Assembly (NCBI GenBank): GCA_023421505.1
Contig: JAEZTJ010000093.1
Location: forward strand, 186,001 to 250,000
Direction: 5' to 3'
Length of the DNA stretch: 64,000 nt
DNA from: Bacillota bacterium
GTDB taxonomy: Bacteria; Bacillota; Clostridia; Lachnospirales; Lachnospiraceae
The position numbers and the translations under genes were made by a program. The first letter of the stretch is position 1. Each line of letters starts with the position of its first letter. Below the pieces are notes generated by a model, which saw only the letters and a program-made list of their open reading frames with translations, had not been told where the DNA came from and did not search any database. This document shows, piece by piece, positions 18,374 to 27,197 of this stretch.

Positions 18374-19480
18374 GTGGAAGCAAGGCCTTATATCCCCTGG
18401 AAATTAGTTGGAGATTTTATGACTGCCGTATTTGAGAAATTAGGTGTACCTCATGAAGACGCACTGATTTGTTCCGATGTTTTAATGGAAAGTGACAAAA
18501 GAGGTATTGAAAGCCATGGCTGTAACCGATTTAAGGCAATTTATATTGACCGCATACTGGAAGGCATCCAAAAACCAGTAACAGTATTTGAAATTGTCAG
18601 AGAAGCTAAAACAACTGCTGTTGTTGATGGCCACGACGGAATGGGCATGATTGTAGGGTACAAAGCAATGCAAATGGCAATTGATAAGGCAAAGCAGTAT
18701 GGAATGGGAATGGTAGCTGCCCGTAACTCCACGCACTATGGCATAGCTGGCTATTATGCCACTATGGCAACAAAGCAGGGCTTGATCGGTATTACCGGAA
18801 CAAATGCCCGACCCTCTATTGCACCTACCTTCGGAGTCGAGAATATGTTAGGAACCAATCCTCTGACAATTGGTATGCCTACCGATGAAGATTTTCCATT
18901 TATTCTAGATTGTGCAACCAGTATTACCCAGAGAGGACGGCTTGAATATTATGCCCGTACCGGTAAAGATACACCTAAAGGTATGGTAATCGGTCAGGAT
19001 GGGTCTGCCTTAACTGATAGCAAGCAAATATTGTCCGACTTAACAAAGGGAACCGCTGCTTTGGCTCCACTTGGAGGAATCGGAGAAGAGCTGGGAGGCT
19101 ATAAGGGTTATGGCTATGCTACTGTTGTTGAGATACTTTCTGCTGCTTTGCAGTCTGGCAGTTATTTAAAGCAGCTTTCCGGTATCGGAGAAAATGGCGA
19201 AAAGATGCCGTATCATTTGGGACACTTTTTTATTGCTATTGATCCGGATGCCTTTCTTGGACTTGACAGCTTTAAAAAAACCACCGGAGAGATTCTTCGT
19301 GCTCTAAGGGCATCTAAGCTTGCCCCTAACGAGGAACGTATTTATACTGCGGGAGAAAAGGAATATCTATGTTGGCTGGAACGTAAGGACAAGGGCGTAC
19401 CGATCACAGAAGCCGTACAGAAGGAATTTATCTCAATTAGAGACCGGTTTGAGCTGCCGTTTCATTTTCCCTTCGAGTAA
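18374..19480 (+). CDS. Ldh2-family malate/L-lactate dehydrogenase
   Basis: 368 aa NAD(P)-dependent oxidoreductase of the Ldh2/MDH2/ureidoglycolate dehydrogenase fold, which is unrelated to classic LDH. Landmarks are SDKRGIESHGCNRF near the N-terminus, AARNSTHYGIAGYYA with the catalytic His, GTNARPSIAPTFG, MLGTNPLTIG, and the glycine-rich GGIGEELGGYKGYG. GTG start at 18374 with AGGAGGAG just upstream. The substrate may be malate, lactate, sulfolactate or ureidoglycolate; none of the ureide genes are adjacent, so a 2-hydroxyacid is the safest statement. Confidence 0.85.
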   Translation: MEARPYIPWKLVGDFMTAVFEKLGVPHEDALICSDVLMESDKRGIESHGCNRFKAIYIDRILEGIQKPVTVFEIVREAKTTAVVDGHDGMGMIVGYKAMQMAIDKAKQYGMGMVAARNSTHYGIAGYYATMATKQGLIGITGTNARPSIAPTFGVENMLGTNPLTIGMPTDEDFPFILDCATSITQRGRLEYYARTGKDTPKGMVIGQDGSALTDSKQILSDLTKGTAALAPLGGIGEELGGYKGYGYATVVEILSAALQSGSYLKQLSGIGENGEKMPYHLGHFFIAIDPDAFLGLDSFKKTTGEILRALRASKLAPNEERIYTAGEKEYLCWLERKDKGVPITEAVQKEFISIRDRFELPFHFPFE

Positions 19481-19557
19481 CCGGTTTAGAAGATTATAAT
19501 TTGGCAATTTATATATTTATTTGATGATTTTATATTCTTATTTGATAATTCTGTAGG

Positions 19558-19586
19558 TTGACATTAGCTGTAAAGTCAGATATAAT
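19558..19586 (+). promoter_or_regulatory. Perfect sigma-A promoter of the ECF S-component gene
   Basis: TTGACA (19558-19563), 17-bp spacer, TATAAT (19581-19586). The start codon is 71 bp further on. Two inverted repeats overlap or follow it (see next entry), which suggests repression. Confidence 0.75.
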
Positions 19587-19615
19587 TACAGCTGACAAGA
19601 CAGCTATCATGTCTT
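19565..19615. promoter_or_regulatory. Operator-like inverted repeats over the promoter
   Basis: TAGCTGTAA (19565-19573) is inverted as TTACAGCTG (19586-19594) across the -10 region. Immediately downstream AAGACA (19597-19602) is inverted as TGTCTT (19610-19615). The layout fits one or two repressor sites. If the gene is niaX, the niacin repressor NiaR is the natural candidate, but I cannot confirm its consensus here. Confidence 0.45.
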
Positions 19616-19656
19616 CAATACTTATAAGAATAATTAATCAGAAAGGAATATGACAT

Positions 19657-20217
19657 ATGACATCATCAAACAAAGTTAAAATCATGACTACTGCAGCTCT
19701 TCTCTGTGCAATTGGTATCGCAATCCCTATGTATTCACCCTTTAAAATAACGATAGAGCCGGCATCCTTTACCTTAGCCAGCCACGTTGCAGTAATTATT
19801 GCTATGTTTATCTCTCCGGTTGTAGGTATCTTTGTTGCACTGGGTACCAGCTTTGGATTTTTACTAGGCCCTTTCCCTCCGGTTGTTGTACTGAGAGCAT
19901 TAACTCATGTAATTTTTATAGGACTTGGTGCTTTACTTCTTAAGAAGAAACCTGACATCCTGCTTTCCTACAAGACAATGATCCCGTTCGCATTATTAAT
20001 CACTATAGTACATGCAGTTTGCGAGGTAATTGTATCAAGTTTCTTTTATTTTAACGGCACAGTAACCAACAGCTATTTGGTATCCGTAATCGGTCTTGTT
20101 GGTGTCGGAACACTGGTTCATGGAATGTTTGATTTCTTTATTGCGGTATTTGTATGGAAGCCTATACAGCATGTACTCAGTATACCTGCCAATGCAAAAA
20201 TCAAAGTAAGAGCATAA
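19657..20217 (+). CDS. ECF transporter S component, probably niacin (NiaX-like)
   Basis: 186 aa, about six membrane helices, no ATPase: the substrate-binding subunit of a group II ECF vitamin importer that borrows a shared EcfAA'T module encoded elsewhere. The segments IAIPMYSPFKITIEPASF, TLASHVAVIIAMFISP and VVVLRALTHVIF resemble the NiaX branch rather than BioY, RibU or ThiT. ATG at 19657 with AAAGGAA upstream. Its strong promoter overlapped by inverted repeats agrees with vitamin-responsive repression. The niacin assignment is an inference from sequence resemblance. Confidence 0.75.
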   Translation: MTSSNKVKIMTTAALLCAIGIAIPMYSPFKITIEPASFTLASHVAVIIAMFISPVVGIFVALGTSFGFLLGPFPPVVVLRALTHVIFIGLGALLLKKKPDILLSYKTMIPFALLITIVHAVCEVIVSSFFYFNGTVTNSYLVSVIGLVGVGTLVHGMFDFFIAVFVWKPIQHVLSIPANAKIKVRA

Positions 20218-20222
20218 GAATT

Positions 20223-20257
20223 AAGCTCCGCGAAGTGCTACAGCAGGCGGAGCTTTT
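20223..20257 (+). terminator. Terminator of the S-component gene
   Basis: AAGCTCCGC pairs with GCGGAGCTT around a 15-nt loop, followed by TTTT-GATTT. Just after the stop codon. Confidence 0.75.
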
Positions 20258-20305
20258 GATTTATATTTATAATTTGATAGGCTCCAATAAATTTACAGTA
20301 TAAAT

Positions 20306-20347
20306 AAAAGGCTTTTGCAGAATAGGGTTAATCTGTAAAAGCCTTTT
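20306..20347. terminator. Bidirectional terminator
   Basis: AAAAGGCTTTTGCAG pairs with CTGTAAAAGCCTTTT (one mismatch) around a 12-nt loop, adjacent to the stop of the HD-GYP gene at 20352. Confidence 0.7.
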
Positions 20348-20351
20348 AAAC

Positions 20352-21428
20352 TTATGGTAATTCACTATTCATTTCTATTTCAGATTCAGTAATAGTAATC
20401 GATAACACCTTCATCATATCGATCTCAAAAGGAGTAATTTCCTTCCCATACTGATCAACAATAACCCTTACGATCGGTCGCAAAGGAAAATTCTTATTCT
20501 GCGCTTTAATAATACCAATACAGTTATCAGAAAGCTTAACCATAGATCCATTAGGATAAATGGCAATTTGTTTTATTAAAACTGACACCAGCTTTGTGTC
20601 GAACTTAGTCTCTGCATTCTCGATCAGGAAATTTACTGCCTGATTAGAACTCCACTTTCTGCGATAGCACCGGTCGGATATTAACGCATCATAGGTATCA
20701 GCAACTGCCACTATCCTAATAAATTCATGAAGCTCACCAGCCATAGCACCCGTCGGATATCCAGTGCCATCCATTCTCTCATGATGATATAAGGAAACAA
20801 TTCGGGATAGCTCCGTCAAGCTGACGCATTTTTTCAGTACATCATAGCCTAGGGTTGGATGCAGTCTTATATGATCGGCTTCTTCCCTGTTTAAAGTTCC
20901 TTCTTTATTTAATATCTTTTTGTCTAATAGGATTTTACCGATATCATGAAATAATGCTCCAGCAGCCAGCTTCTCAAGCATGGCATTATTATAACCGAGC
21001 TGTCTTGCAATTAATAATGAATATACCGTGGTACTTACAGAGTGTGAAAAGGTATATTCGTCAGAAGCACTGATATCATTTAAGCTTACCTGCATTTCCT
21101 CATTAGCCAGAATATCATCAATAATACTATGGATAGTTTCTGACAAATTTGATAAATCTACAACTGTTTTATTCTCAAAATCATCTATAGTCTGACGCAG
21201 TATACGTTTACAGTTAACTCTGGTTTCCTCCGAAATAGCATCCGGTATATCAATTCCGTCACTTTTAGAGTCCTCTACATAGACACAATCTATACCCATA
21301 TTATTAAGACTTCTTGCATATCGCTCTAAGTCTGTCTGACCTGCTTTTAACACCAGGCAGTCTCTGTAGTAGATTGATTTAGCTAAAACCATGTCCGGCT
21401 TAAGCATTGTTAAAGAAACCAGCCTCAT
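20352..21428 (-). CDS. HD-GYP domain phosphodiesterase
   Basis: 358 aa, cytoplasmic. An N-terminal ~110-aa domain (MLKPDMVLAKSIYY, VLKAGQ) precedes the HD-GYP domain at ~130-290. All metal and signature residues are visible: HDIGK, then HHERMDGTGYP and ADTYDALISDR. HD-GYP proteins hydrolyse cyclic di-GMP to pGpG or GMP. ATG at 21428 with AAAGGGAGA upstream. With the GGDEF-EAL protein at 9.7 kb it shows active c-di-GMP metabolism. A copy of the TATGGTGCAT motif lies in its upstream region, which may belong to the GH130 gene instead. Confidence 0.93.
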   Translation of the reverse strand: MRLVSLTMLKPDMVLAKSIYYRDCLVLKAGQTDLERYARSLNNMGIDCVYVEDSKSDGIDIPDAISEETRVNCKRILRQTIDDFENKTVVDLSNLSETIHSIIDDILANEEMQVSLNDISASDEYTFSHSVSTTVYSLLIARQLGYNNAMLEKLAAGALFHDIGKILLDKKILNKEGTLNREEADHIRLHPTLGYDVLKKCVSLTELSRIVSLYHHERMDGTGYPTGAMAGELHEFIRIVAVADTYDALISDRCYRRKWSSNQAVNFLIENAETKFDTKLVSVLIKQIAIYPNGSMVKLSDNCIGIIKAQNKNFPLRPIVRVIVDQYGKEITPFEIDMMKVLSITITESEIEMNSELP

Positions 21429-21506
21429 ATGTATCTCCCTTTACATTGGTTTTCCCATTCAATAGTATAATGATACGTTATTCTGACTGAAGTGTCAAGG
21501 TATACA

Positions 21507-21517
21507 TATGGTGCATT
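21507..21517. promoter_or_regulatory. TATGGTGCATT motif (site 3)
   Basis: One mismatch from the palindrome TATGGTGCATA seen at 22596 and 36635. It lies between the GH130 stop and the divergent end of the HD-GYP promoter region. GTGCATTGTC recurs 60 bp away within the end of GH130. Confidence 0.3.
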
Positions 21518-21570
21518 GTCTCAATTTATGTAAATTTTTTGTTTAATTTGACCTTTTTTGTAAGCACTTA

Positions 21571-22539
21571 TTATAGTGCATTGTCTTTAATATATTGAAT
21601 TAATTCATCTACCTGTGTAAAGGCAAGCGCTACAACGGTATCCGCCGCTCCATAATAAATAGCTATTCTTCCTGTCTGTGCATCATGTAAGGTTGCACAT
21701 GGGAAAGTTACATTAGGAACATCTCCGACACATTCATAAATTTCAGTTGGATGGAATATATAAGGTTTACATCTGTATTTCACCTTCCAAGGCTCGTCAA
21801 TATCAAGAATAGCAGCGCCCATAGAATAAATCATACCGTTACAGGTCGTTCCTACACCATGGAAAATTAGTAACCAGCCTTCTTCAGTCTCTATCGGGAT
21901 TGGCCCTGCACCAAGCTTTGTATATGCCCAGCCACTTGCCTTCATTACAAAGCGATGATAACCCCAATGCTCTAAATCAAAGCTTTGACTTAGATACATG
22001 TCACCAAACGGAGTATGTCCGTTATCACTCGGACGTGAAAACATCATATATTTTCCATTAATCTTTCTTGGAAATAATACCCCGTTACGGTTAAAGGGTA
22101 AAAATGCATTCTCAAGCTGATAGAATTTCTTAAAGTCATAGGAATATGCCACACCGATTGTCGGCCCATGATAGTTATTGCACCAGGTAACAATATAGCG
22201 ATCCTCAATCAGACATACTCTGGGATCATAGCCTGTAGCACTACCAATACATTCTTCCTTTTCGTTATAGAGCGGCAAGGGATTGTGTTCTATCTCCCAG
22301 TTAATCGCATCTTGGCTCTTTCCCAAAAATAACTGCTGCTCCATTGCTGTATTATCACTTCTGAATATTCCAACAAAAGCGCCATCCTTTGCAATTACTG
22401 CGCTGTTAAAAATACTATTCGCTCCCGGTATTTGATTACGCTTTACAATCGGATTATTGCTATAACGCCATACAATTTCCTGGCTACCTTCCGGACGGTT
22501 CTGCCAAGGCATATTTGGTAAATTCTCACCTATAATCAT
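21571..22539 (-). CDS. GH130 glycoside phosphorylase/hydrolase
   Basis: 322 aa five-bladed propeller enzyme of family GH130, whose members phosphorolyse or hydrolyse beta-mannosides and related linkages. Recognisable are NPIVKR near the start, GYDPRVCLIEDRYIVTW, VLFPRKINGKYMMFSRP, KLGAGPIPIETEEGWLLIFHG and IYYGAADTVVALA. No signal peptide, so it acts on imported saccharides. ATG at 22539 (MIIGENLPNM) is chosen over one 39 nt upstream because GGGAGGA precedes it. Last gene of the sugar locus, 285 bp after the DUF5060 gene, with its own palindromic motif, so it may be separately regulated. Exact linkage is not predictable. Confidence 0.88.
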   Translation of the reverse strand: MIIGENLPNMPWQNRPEGSQEIVWRYSNNPIVKRNQIPGANSIFNSAVIAKDGAFVGIFRSDNTAMEQQLFLGKSQDAINWEIEHNPLPLYNEKEECIGSATGYDPRVCLIEDRYIVTWCNNYHGPTIGVAYSYDFKKFYQLENAFLPFNRNGVLFPRKINGKYMMFSRPSDNGHTPFGDMYLSQSFDLEHWGYHRFVMKASGWAYTKLGAGPIPIETEEGWLLIFHGVGTTCNGMIYSMGAAILDIDEPWKVKYRCKPYIFHPTEIYECVGDVPNVTFPCATLHDAQTGRIAIYYGAADTVVALAFTQVDELIQYIKDNAL

Positions 22540-22595
22540 AGTTCCTCCCTCTAAGTGCTGTTGTCCAGCAAATATCAATTATTTAATGTTTCCAC

Positions 22596-22606
22596 TATGG
22601 TGCATA
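22596..22606. promoter_or_regulatory. TATGGTGCATA palindrome (site 1)
   Basis: An 11-bp palindrome (TATG-N3-CATA) 57 bp upstream of GH130. It is followed by two further GTGCATT units (22611-22617 and 22622-22628), and another lies near 22756. The identical 11-mer occurs upstream of lacI. Candidate operator of the locus. Confidence 0.45.
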
Positions 22607-22823
22607 TATAGTGCATTCACAGTGCATTAACAATTCATATTATATCAATAACCATTCTTTTTGTCTATCACAACATGCAATTTGTATAAAAGATTTTCAC
22701 CCAAACTGCTATTTATTACTAATATATGGTTAAGATTTCTTCGATTTGGAACTACAGTGCATTAATTAGCAAAAATCATGCAACCTTATGCAAATCAGTT
22801 TGTAAACCCTAAAGAGTTATTTT

Positions 22824-24365
22824 CTATAAGCAAACTCTGCGTATACGTACAGCAATATATTCTTTCCCCGGTAAATTGATTTTAAATTTACCTCTGAATA
22901 CGCCCCTATTCTCAATTGTCATTTCCCAAGTATCAATCACTTCTACCTCAAAGCTGCTGTCATCATCATAATAGTACTCTCTGAAGGAGGGTCGCATGAA
23001 GCTATAATAATATAAATAATAATCATGTACTTTCTTCCAGGATTCCGTAGTATCATCCACTATCGCAACCACTTCATCCCAGGAAGCCTTAAGGGGCATG
23101 AGACCTGTCCCAGGGGTTTCGCTTAATATCTTAGATAAGAATTTCAAACGTTTCGGGCTATCACCATGCAGCTTACCACCATGCGACCACCAAAGTACAT
23201 TTTCTGGATTAAGATATGTTTCACCGTGTCCGGCATAGCCTCCGCGGCAGGTAGCTTCCCAAAATCTGCGAACCATTTCTTTACCGCTTATATTACCCCA
23301 CCCATGCTGGATATTACCTTCATATGCGATTTCATCCAAAACAATTGGCTTTTGATATCGTTCCCTCCATTCAGCAACAAGCTCGGCGGATTTATATAAT
23401 TCCTGTCTTTGAATGCTGCAATGAGTCACCCACGGCATTGAGTAATCATAAAACGCATTACAATTATGAATGGATTTAAGATGACAATAAGGATCCTGTT
23501 CACAGATGATTTTTGCAAATCGCTGCCAGTCTCCAAACGATTTTTGCGGCATCAGGTCATATTCATTCGCAAGCGACCACCATATATTACGATAGGACGC
23601 AAATCTCGCCACTACATATTTGAGATATAAATCGTCCTCCTTAGGCTTCATATTACTAAACCCCCATCTGTCATAGGGATGCATCAGTATTAAATCAGCT
23701 TCAATAGATAACTCCTGCAGTTTTCTAATACAATTTTCTATATGCTGAAAATGTTCTACATTAAAGCATGTAAAGTCCCATTCATTTCCTTTTGTGTTGT
23801 AGTTATACTTATCAAAATTTTCCTTTGTAAGCACCAAACTGTCACAAGGTGTTCCAACATATGGGTAAGAGCGCGGTTCTGTTAAGTTATAATCATAATG
23901 CTTTGGGAAAATACAAAAGCGTATCTTATTAAAAGCATTTTCTTTTAAGGTCTCAAGTGTTTTCTCCTGAAGCTCCTCCGATTGCAGCTCCCAGACATAA
24001 CAGGTCGTGCCGATGGAATAGTATGGGGTTCCATCCTCATAAGAAAAATGAAATTTCTTTACTACCCTTACCGGCCCATGATTGTTTCCGCTGGCAGGTG
24101 TTACAATGAAACTACCCGAATATTCTTTATCACTAAAATTGCCGATAATCTGAAAACTGTATTCTTCTTCAAAAGATGGCATAAAACGGACTTTGTAGCA
24201 GCCATCTCCATCATAAAACCCCTCTACGGTAACATTCTCGTTTTTACTCTTAAATATTCCTTTTATAGAATAATCAACAAAAGGATTTCCATCTGTATAA
24301 CCCTTACAGGATACCTCTTGTATGCACCATACCTCAACCTGCTTTAAATAAGTAAATTTCTCCAA
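22824..24365 (-). CDS. DUF5060/DUF4038-like cytoplasmic glycoside hydrolase
   Basis: 513 aa. N-terminal beta-sandwich of DUF5060 type (~1-95), a TIM-barrel domain of the DUF4038/GH140-like group (~105-420), and a C-terminal beta domain resembling DUF5605. Putative clan-A catalytic acids sit in WWSLANEYD and VLDEIAYEG. GH140 includes a characterised apiosidase of pectin rhamnogalacturonan II, which fits the branched-sugar reading of this locus, but subfamily placement is my inference. No signal peptide: it acts on imported material. ATG at 24365 lies 95 bp after rbsK; only a weak RBS (GAAAGGAATG) is seen. Confidence 0.8.
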   Translation of the reverse strand: MEKFTYLKQVEVWCIQEVSCKGYTDGNPFVDYSIKGIFKSKNENVTVEGFYDGDGCYKVRFMPSFEEEYSFQIIGNFSDKEYSGSFIVTPASGNNHGPVRVVKKFHFSYEDGTPYYSIGTTCYVWELQSEELQEKTLETLKENAFNKIRFCIFPKHYDYNLTEPRSYPYVGTPCDSLVLTKENFDKYNYNTKGNEWDFTCFNVEHFQHIENCIRKLQELSIEADLILMHPYDRWGFSNMKPKEDDLYLKYVVARFASYRNIWWSLANEYDLMPQKSFGDWQRFAKIICEQDPYCHLKSIHNCNAFYDYSMPWVTHCSIQRQELYKSAELVAEWRERYQKPIVLDEIAYEGNIQHGWGNISGKEMVRRFWEATCRGGYAGHGETYLNPENVLWWSHGGKLHGDSPKRLKFLSKILSETPGTGLMPLKASWDEVVAIVDDTTESWKKVHDYYLYYYSFMRPSFREYYYDDDSSFEVEVIDTWEMTIENRGVFRGKFKINLPGKEYIAVRIRRVCL

Positions 24366-24460
24366 ATTAAATACTCATTCCTTTCTCTATCTCAGGTACA
24401 AATCGCTTTATTTTCTACCTGATTTGTAAACTACACATAGTTATGGGTTTTTTTTATATA

Positions 24461-25360
24461 TCATTGATTATTTAGAACCAAATCCGCATTCATAACCTCA
24501 GTCATATATGGGATTGATGAGGTAGCTCCAGCCCTTGATACGGCGATTGCAGAAGCCTTCGAGGATAGAGTAAGTGCTTCCTTAATCGGTAATCCATGGA
24601 GCATAGCGTAAAGAAAATATCCTGTAAAGGTATCTCCTGCCGCTGTTGTGTCTATCGCCTTCACCTTATATACCCCATGTGATATTTGTGTTGTCTTATT
24701 ACGATAAAGCACGCCCTGAGAGCCAAGCGTTAATACAATCTGTGCTTCTTTATACTGCTTTGCCATAACATCAAGAATTTCTTCCGGCTTCTGCTTTCCT
24801 GTTATTTGCTCTCCTTCTATCTCATTGAGCAGGAAAAGTGAAACTTTAGTCAAATCACATTCATGAATATGCTGATTAAACGGAGATGGATTTAACGCAA
24901 TCTTTAAGCCCTTCTCGTATGCCCGATCAATAATATAGTTTAAATGATTGACTTCATTTTGCAGCAGGATAAAATCTCCCTTTTCAAAGGATCGAAGTAC
25001 ACTGTCTATATATTCTTTCGTAAAGCTTTGATTACTGCCTCCATAAAGGAGAATGCAGTTTTGCCCCTCCTCATCTACCTGTATAATAGTATGACCACTT
25101 TTCCCTTCCACTGTTTTAATAAAACTAGTATCGATGTTATTATCACAGCAAGTAAGCAGCAGTGAATCTCCATCTGTGCCAATTAGGCCTGCATGATAAA
25201 CCTTCTCTCCGGCTCGTGCAATCGCAACAGACTGGTTTAGTCCTTTCCCACCGCAGAAGGTCTCCATCCCCTTGGATAACAAGGTCTCACCAGGCTTTAG
25301 GATATATTTAACGGAATAAACGTAATCATAATTCAAGGAACCCATATTCAATATCTTCAT
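24461..25360 (-). CDS. rbsK: PfkB-family sugar kinase (ribokinase-like)
   Basis: 299 aa. FCGGKGLNQSVAIARAG is the PfkB N-terminal signature, and AIDTTAAGDTFTGYFLYA carries the catalytic Asp and anion hole. Ribokinases phosphorylate ribose, but relatives act on many sugars and the presence of an FGGY kinase upstream means two phosphorylation steps or two sugars are handled here. ATG at 25360 has only a distant AGAAGGG. Downstream of rbsD by 39 bp. Confidence 0.88.
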   Translation of the reverse strand: MKILNMGSLNYDYVYSVKYILKPGETLLSKGMETFCGGKGLNQSVAIARAGEKVYHAGLIGTDGDSLLLTCCDNNIDTSFIKTVEGKSGHTIIQVDEEGQNCILLYGGSNQSFTKEYIDSVLRSFEKGDFILLQNEVNHLNYIIDRAYEKGLKIALNPSPFNQHIHECDLTKVSLFLLNEIEGEQITGKQKPEEILDVMAKQYKEAQIVLTLGSQGVLYRNKTTQISHGVYKVKAIDTTAAGDTFTGYFLYAMLHGLPIKEALTLSSKASAIAVSRAGATSSIPYMTEVMNADLVLNNQ

Positions 25361-25399
25361 GACATAACCAAACCCTTCTCTATTATCATGCCTTCTTTC

Positions 25400-25801
25400 T
25401 TATGCAGGAAAGGCAACACCTGCCCTCAGAATTATATTAGGATAAGGAGTGAATTCTCCTGTACGAATAGCAAATTTTACATTCTTCGTCATTTCTTTAA
25501 ACTCTGTATGAGGTATCATTGTAAAATTCGTATCTGGAAGCGTTTCTTTTATATATTTTAACAGGCGCTCATTCTTTCCCTTGATTTCCTCTGCCAGATA
25601 ATAATATTCTACAACAGCTTCTCCCATAACGGCATCAAATACCTGCTCAAAGGTAGGAACTCCTCCGCATAAAGCAAGATCCACAATAGGAACGCCATGT
25701 GGTATCGGAAGGCCGGCATCACCAATCAAAAATAAATCCATGTGTCCTAAGCCTGCTATTAATCCTGCCAATTGCATATTCAATATTCCTTGTTTTTTCA
25801 T
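25400..25801 (-). CDS. rbsD: D-ribose pyranase RbsD-like mutarotase
   Basis: 133 aa, full length for RbsD. It interconverts pyranose and furanose forms so the kinase receives its anomer. GLGHMDLFLIGDAGLPIP contains the catalytic His and the substrate-binding Asp, with ILRAGVAFPA at the C-terminus. ATG at 25801 with GGAGCGAGG upstream. In the same operon as the ABC genes, between the permease and the PfkB kinase. Confidence 0.93.
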   Translation of the reverse strand: MKKQGILNMQLAGLIAGLGHMDLFLIGDAGLPIPHGVPIVDLALCGGVPTFEQVFDAVMGEAVVEYYYLAEEIKGKNERLLKYIKETLPDTNFTMIPHTEFKEMTKNVKFAIRTGEFTPYPNIILRAGVAFPA

Positions 25802-25986
25802 AGTCCTCGCTCCATAAGCACAGCCATAGTAAGTCAGTAGCGATATGATACCTTTAATAATGAAATGAGTTATTTCAAAATATCTGTTTACCTACGATAT
25901 CAGTTCAGTGCCTCATTATACCATTAAGCTCTGACAGAAAAATTTTTAAGCGGCTGCCTGCTTATTCTTCTTATTATTTATTAAAA

Positions 25987-27012
25987 TTAGCTTTCTCTAG
26001 CCTGAAGAGCAATTTTGGCCTGAAGATTACGCTGGAATTGATCAATAATAACAGCTAAGATGATCACTACTCCCTTGATTACCATCTGCCAGAATTCAGA
26101 TACACCTAACATAACCAGTCCATCATTGATAACACCGATAACAAAGGCACCTATGATGGTTCCGCCTATGGTACCGACACCTCCTGACATAGAGGTTCCG
26201 CCAAGTACCGTAGCAGCTATGGCATTCATTTCCCAGGTCTCACCGGAGGCAGGATGCGCTGCAACCAGCTGGGAAGCCGTGATGATACCTACAATGGCCG
26301 CACAGACACCAGAAAACATATAGACAAAAATCTTTGCTTTGTTAACCTTAACGCCGGATAATTTTGCTGCCTTCTGATTACCGCCGATTGCTAAGATGTG
26401 CCATCCAAAGGGAGTCTTTTTCAAGATTATTCCCGCTATCAAAGCAATCACAAGCAGAATGATCGCTCCTACAGGAATTGCTCCTACATTTCTACCAAAA
26501 AACTCTATACCGGTATTACCAAGACCCGGCTTACCTGTGATGTTGGAGAAGGTTGCTCCTTTGGAGCGGAGCATAGCAAAACCACGTGCCATATACATCA
26601 TACCCAGTGTAGCAATAAAAGGTGCCACATTGAATTTTGTGATAATCCATCCATTAATTAGTCCAATTAAGGCACCAACTATCATAGCAATGATTACTAT
26701 GGTTGGTATATTAAAGTATATCGTAACTCCAAACATCTTAAGGGTCAAGCCTTCATTAATCAGACCACCGGCTATAATACCTGAAAGTCCGACAATGGAA
26801 CCCACCGAAAGATCAATACCTCCTGTAATAATGACATAGGTCATACCTATACCAAGAATACCATATAAAGCCACGTGTTTAGCGATTAGCAGCAAGCTGC
26901 TTGCTGTTAAAAATGTTGGGCTGGCAAGTCCGAAATAAACAATTAAAATAACTAATACAATTAAGGTCCTGCCCTTTAATAAAGTCATAATGAGAGCGTT
27001 CTTACTTCGCAT
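25987..27012 (-). CDS. Sugar ABC transporter permease (RbsC family)
   Basis: 341 aa, about ten hydrophobic helices. BPD_transp_2 hallmarks are TGGIDLSVGSIVGLSG, GLINGWIITKFNVAPFIATLG and NAIAATVLGGTSMSGG. It forms the membrane channel with the RbsA-like ATPase. ATG at 27012 with AAAAGGAGA upstream. A family A inverted-repeat element lies between it and rbsA, so transcription from upstream must cross a hairpin. Confidence 0.93.
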   Translation of the reverse strand: MRSKNALIMTLLKGRTLIVLVILIVYFGLASPTFLTASSLLLIAKHVALYGILGIGMTYVIITGGIDLSVGSIVGLSGIIAGGLINEGLTLKMFGVTIYFNIPTIVIIAMIVGALIGLINGWIITKFNVAPFIATLGMMYMARGFAMLRSKGATFSNITGKPGLGNTGIEFFGRNVGAIPVGAIILLVIALIAGIILKKTPFGWHILAIGGNQKAAKLSGVKVNKAKIFVYMFSGVCAAIVGIITASQLVAAHPASGETWEMNAIAATVLGGTSMSGGVGTIGGTIIGAFVIGVINDGLVMLGVSEFWQMVIKGVVIILAVIIDQFQRNLQAKIALQARES

Positions 27013-27055
27013 ATCTTGAATTCTCCTTTTTCTAATAGCAATATTAATAGATGAT

Positions 27056-27187
27056 TGCGAAACTATATAGTTTTATTAATTGTATACACACGAGATACAT
27101 ATTCCTTCGCTCCAACGCTCCTTCGGGCTTAACTTCCGCTTCGGAATAGTATCTAATGTGTATACACAGTAATGATACAGTTTCGCA
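27056..27187. repeat. TIR element family A, copy 3 (inside operon)
   Basis: 132 bp, TGCGAAACTATATAG at left and AGTTTCGCA at right, inner arms TTGTATACACA / TGTGTATACACA, core TTCCTTCGCTCC and ACTTCCGCTTCGGAA. It fills the rbsA-rbsC intergenic gap (27013-27197). Confidence 0.75.
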
Positions 27188-27197
27188 ACTTACAATG

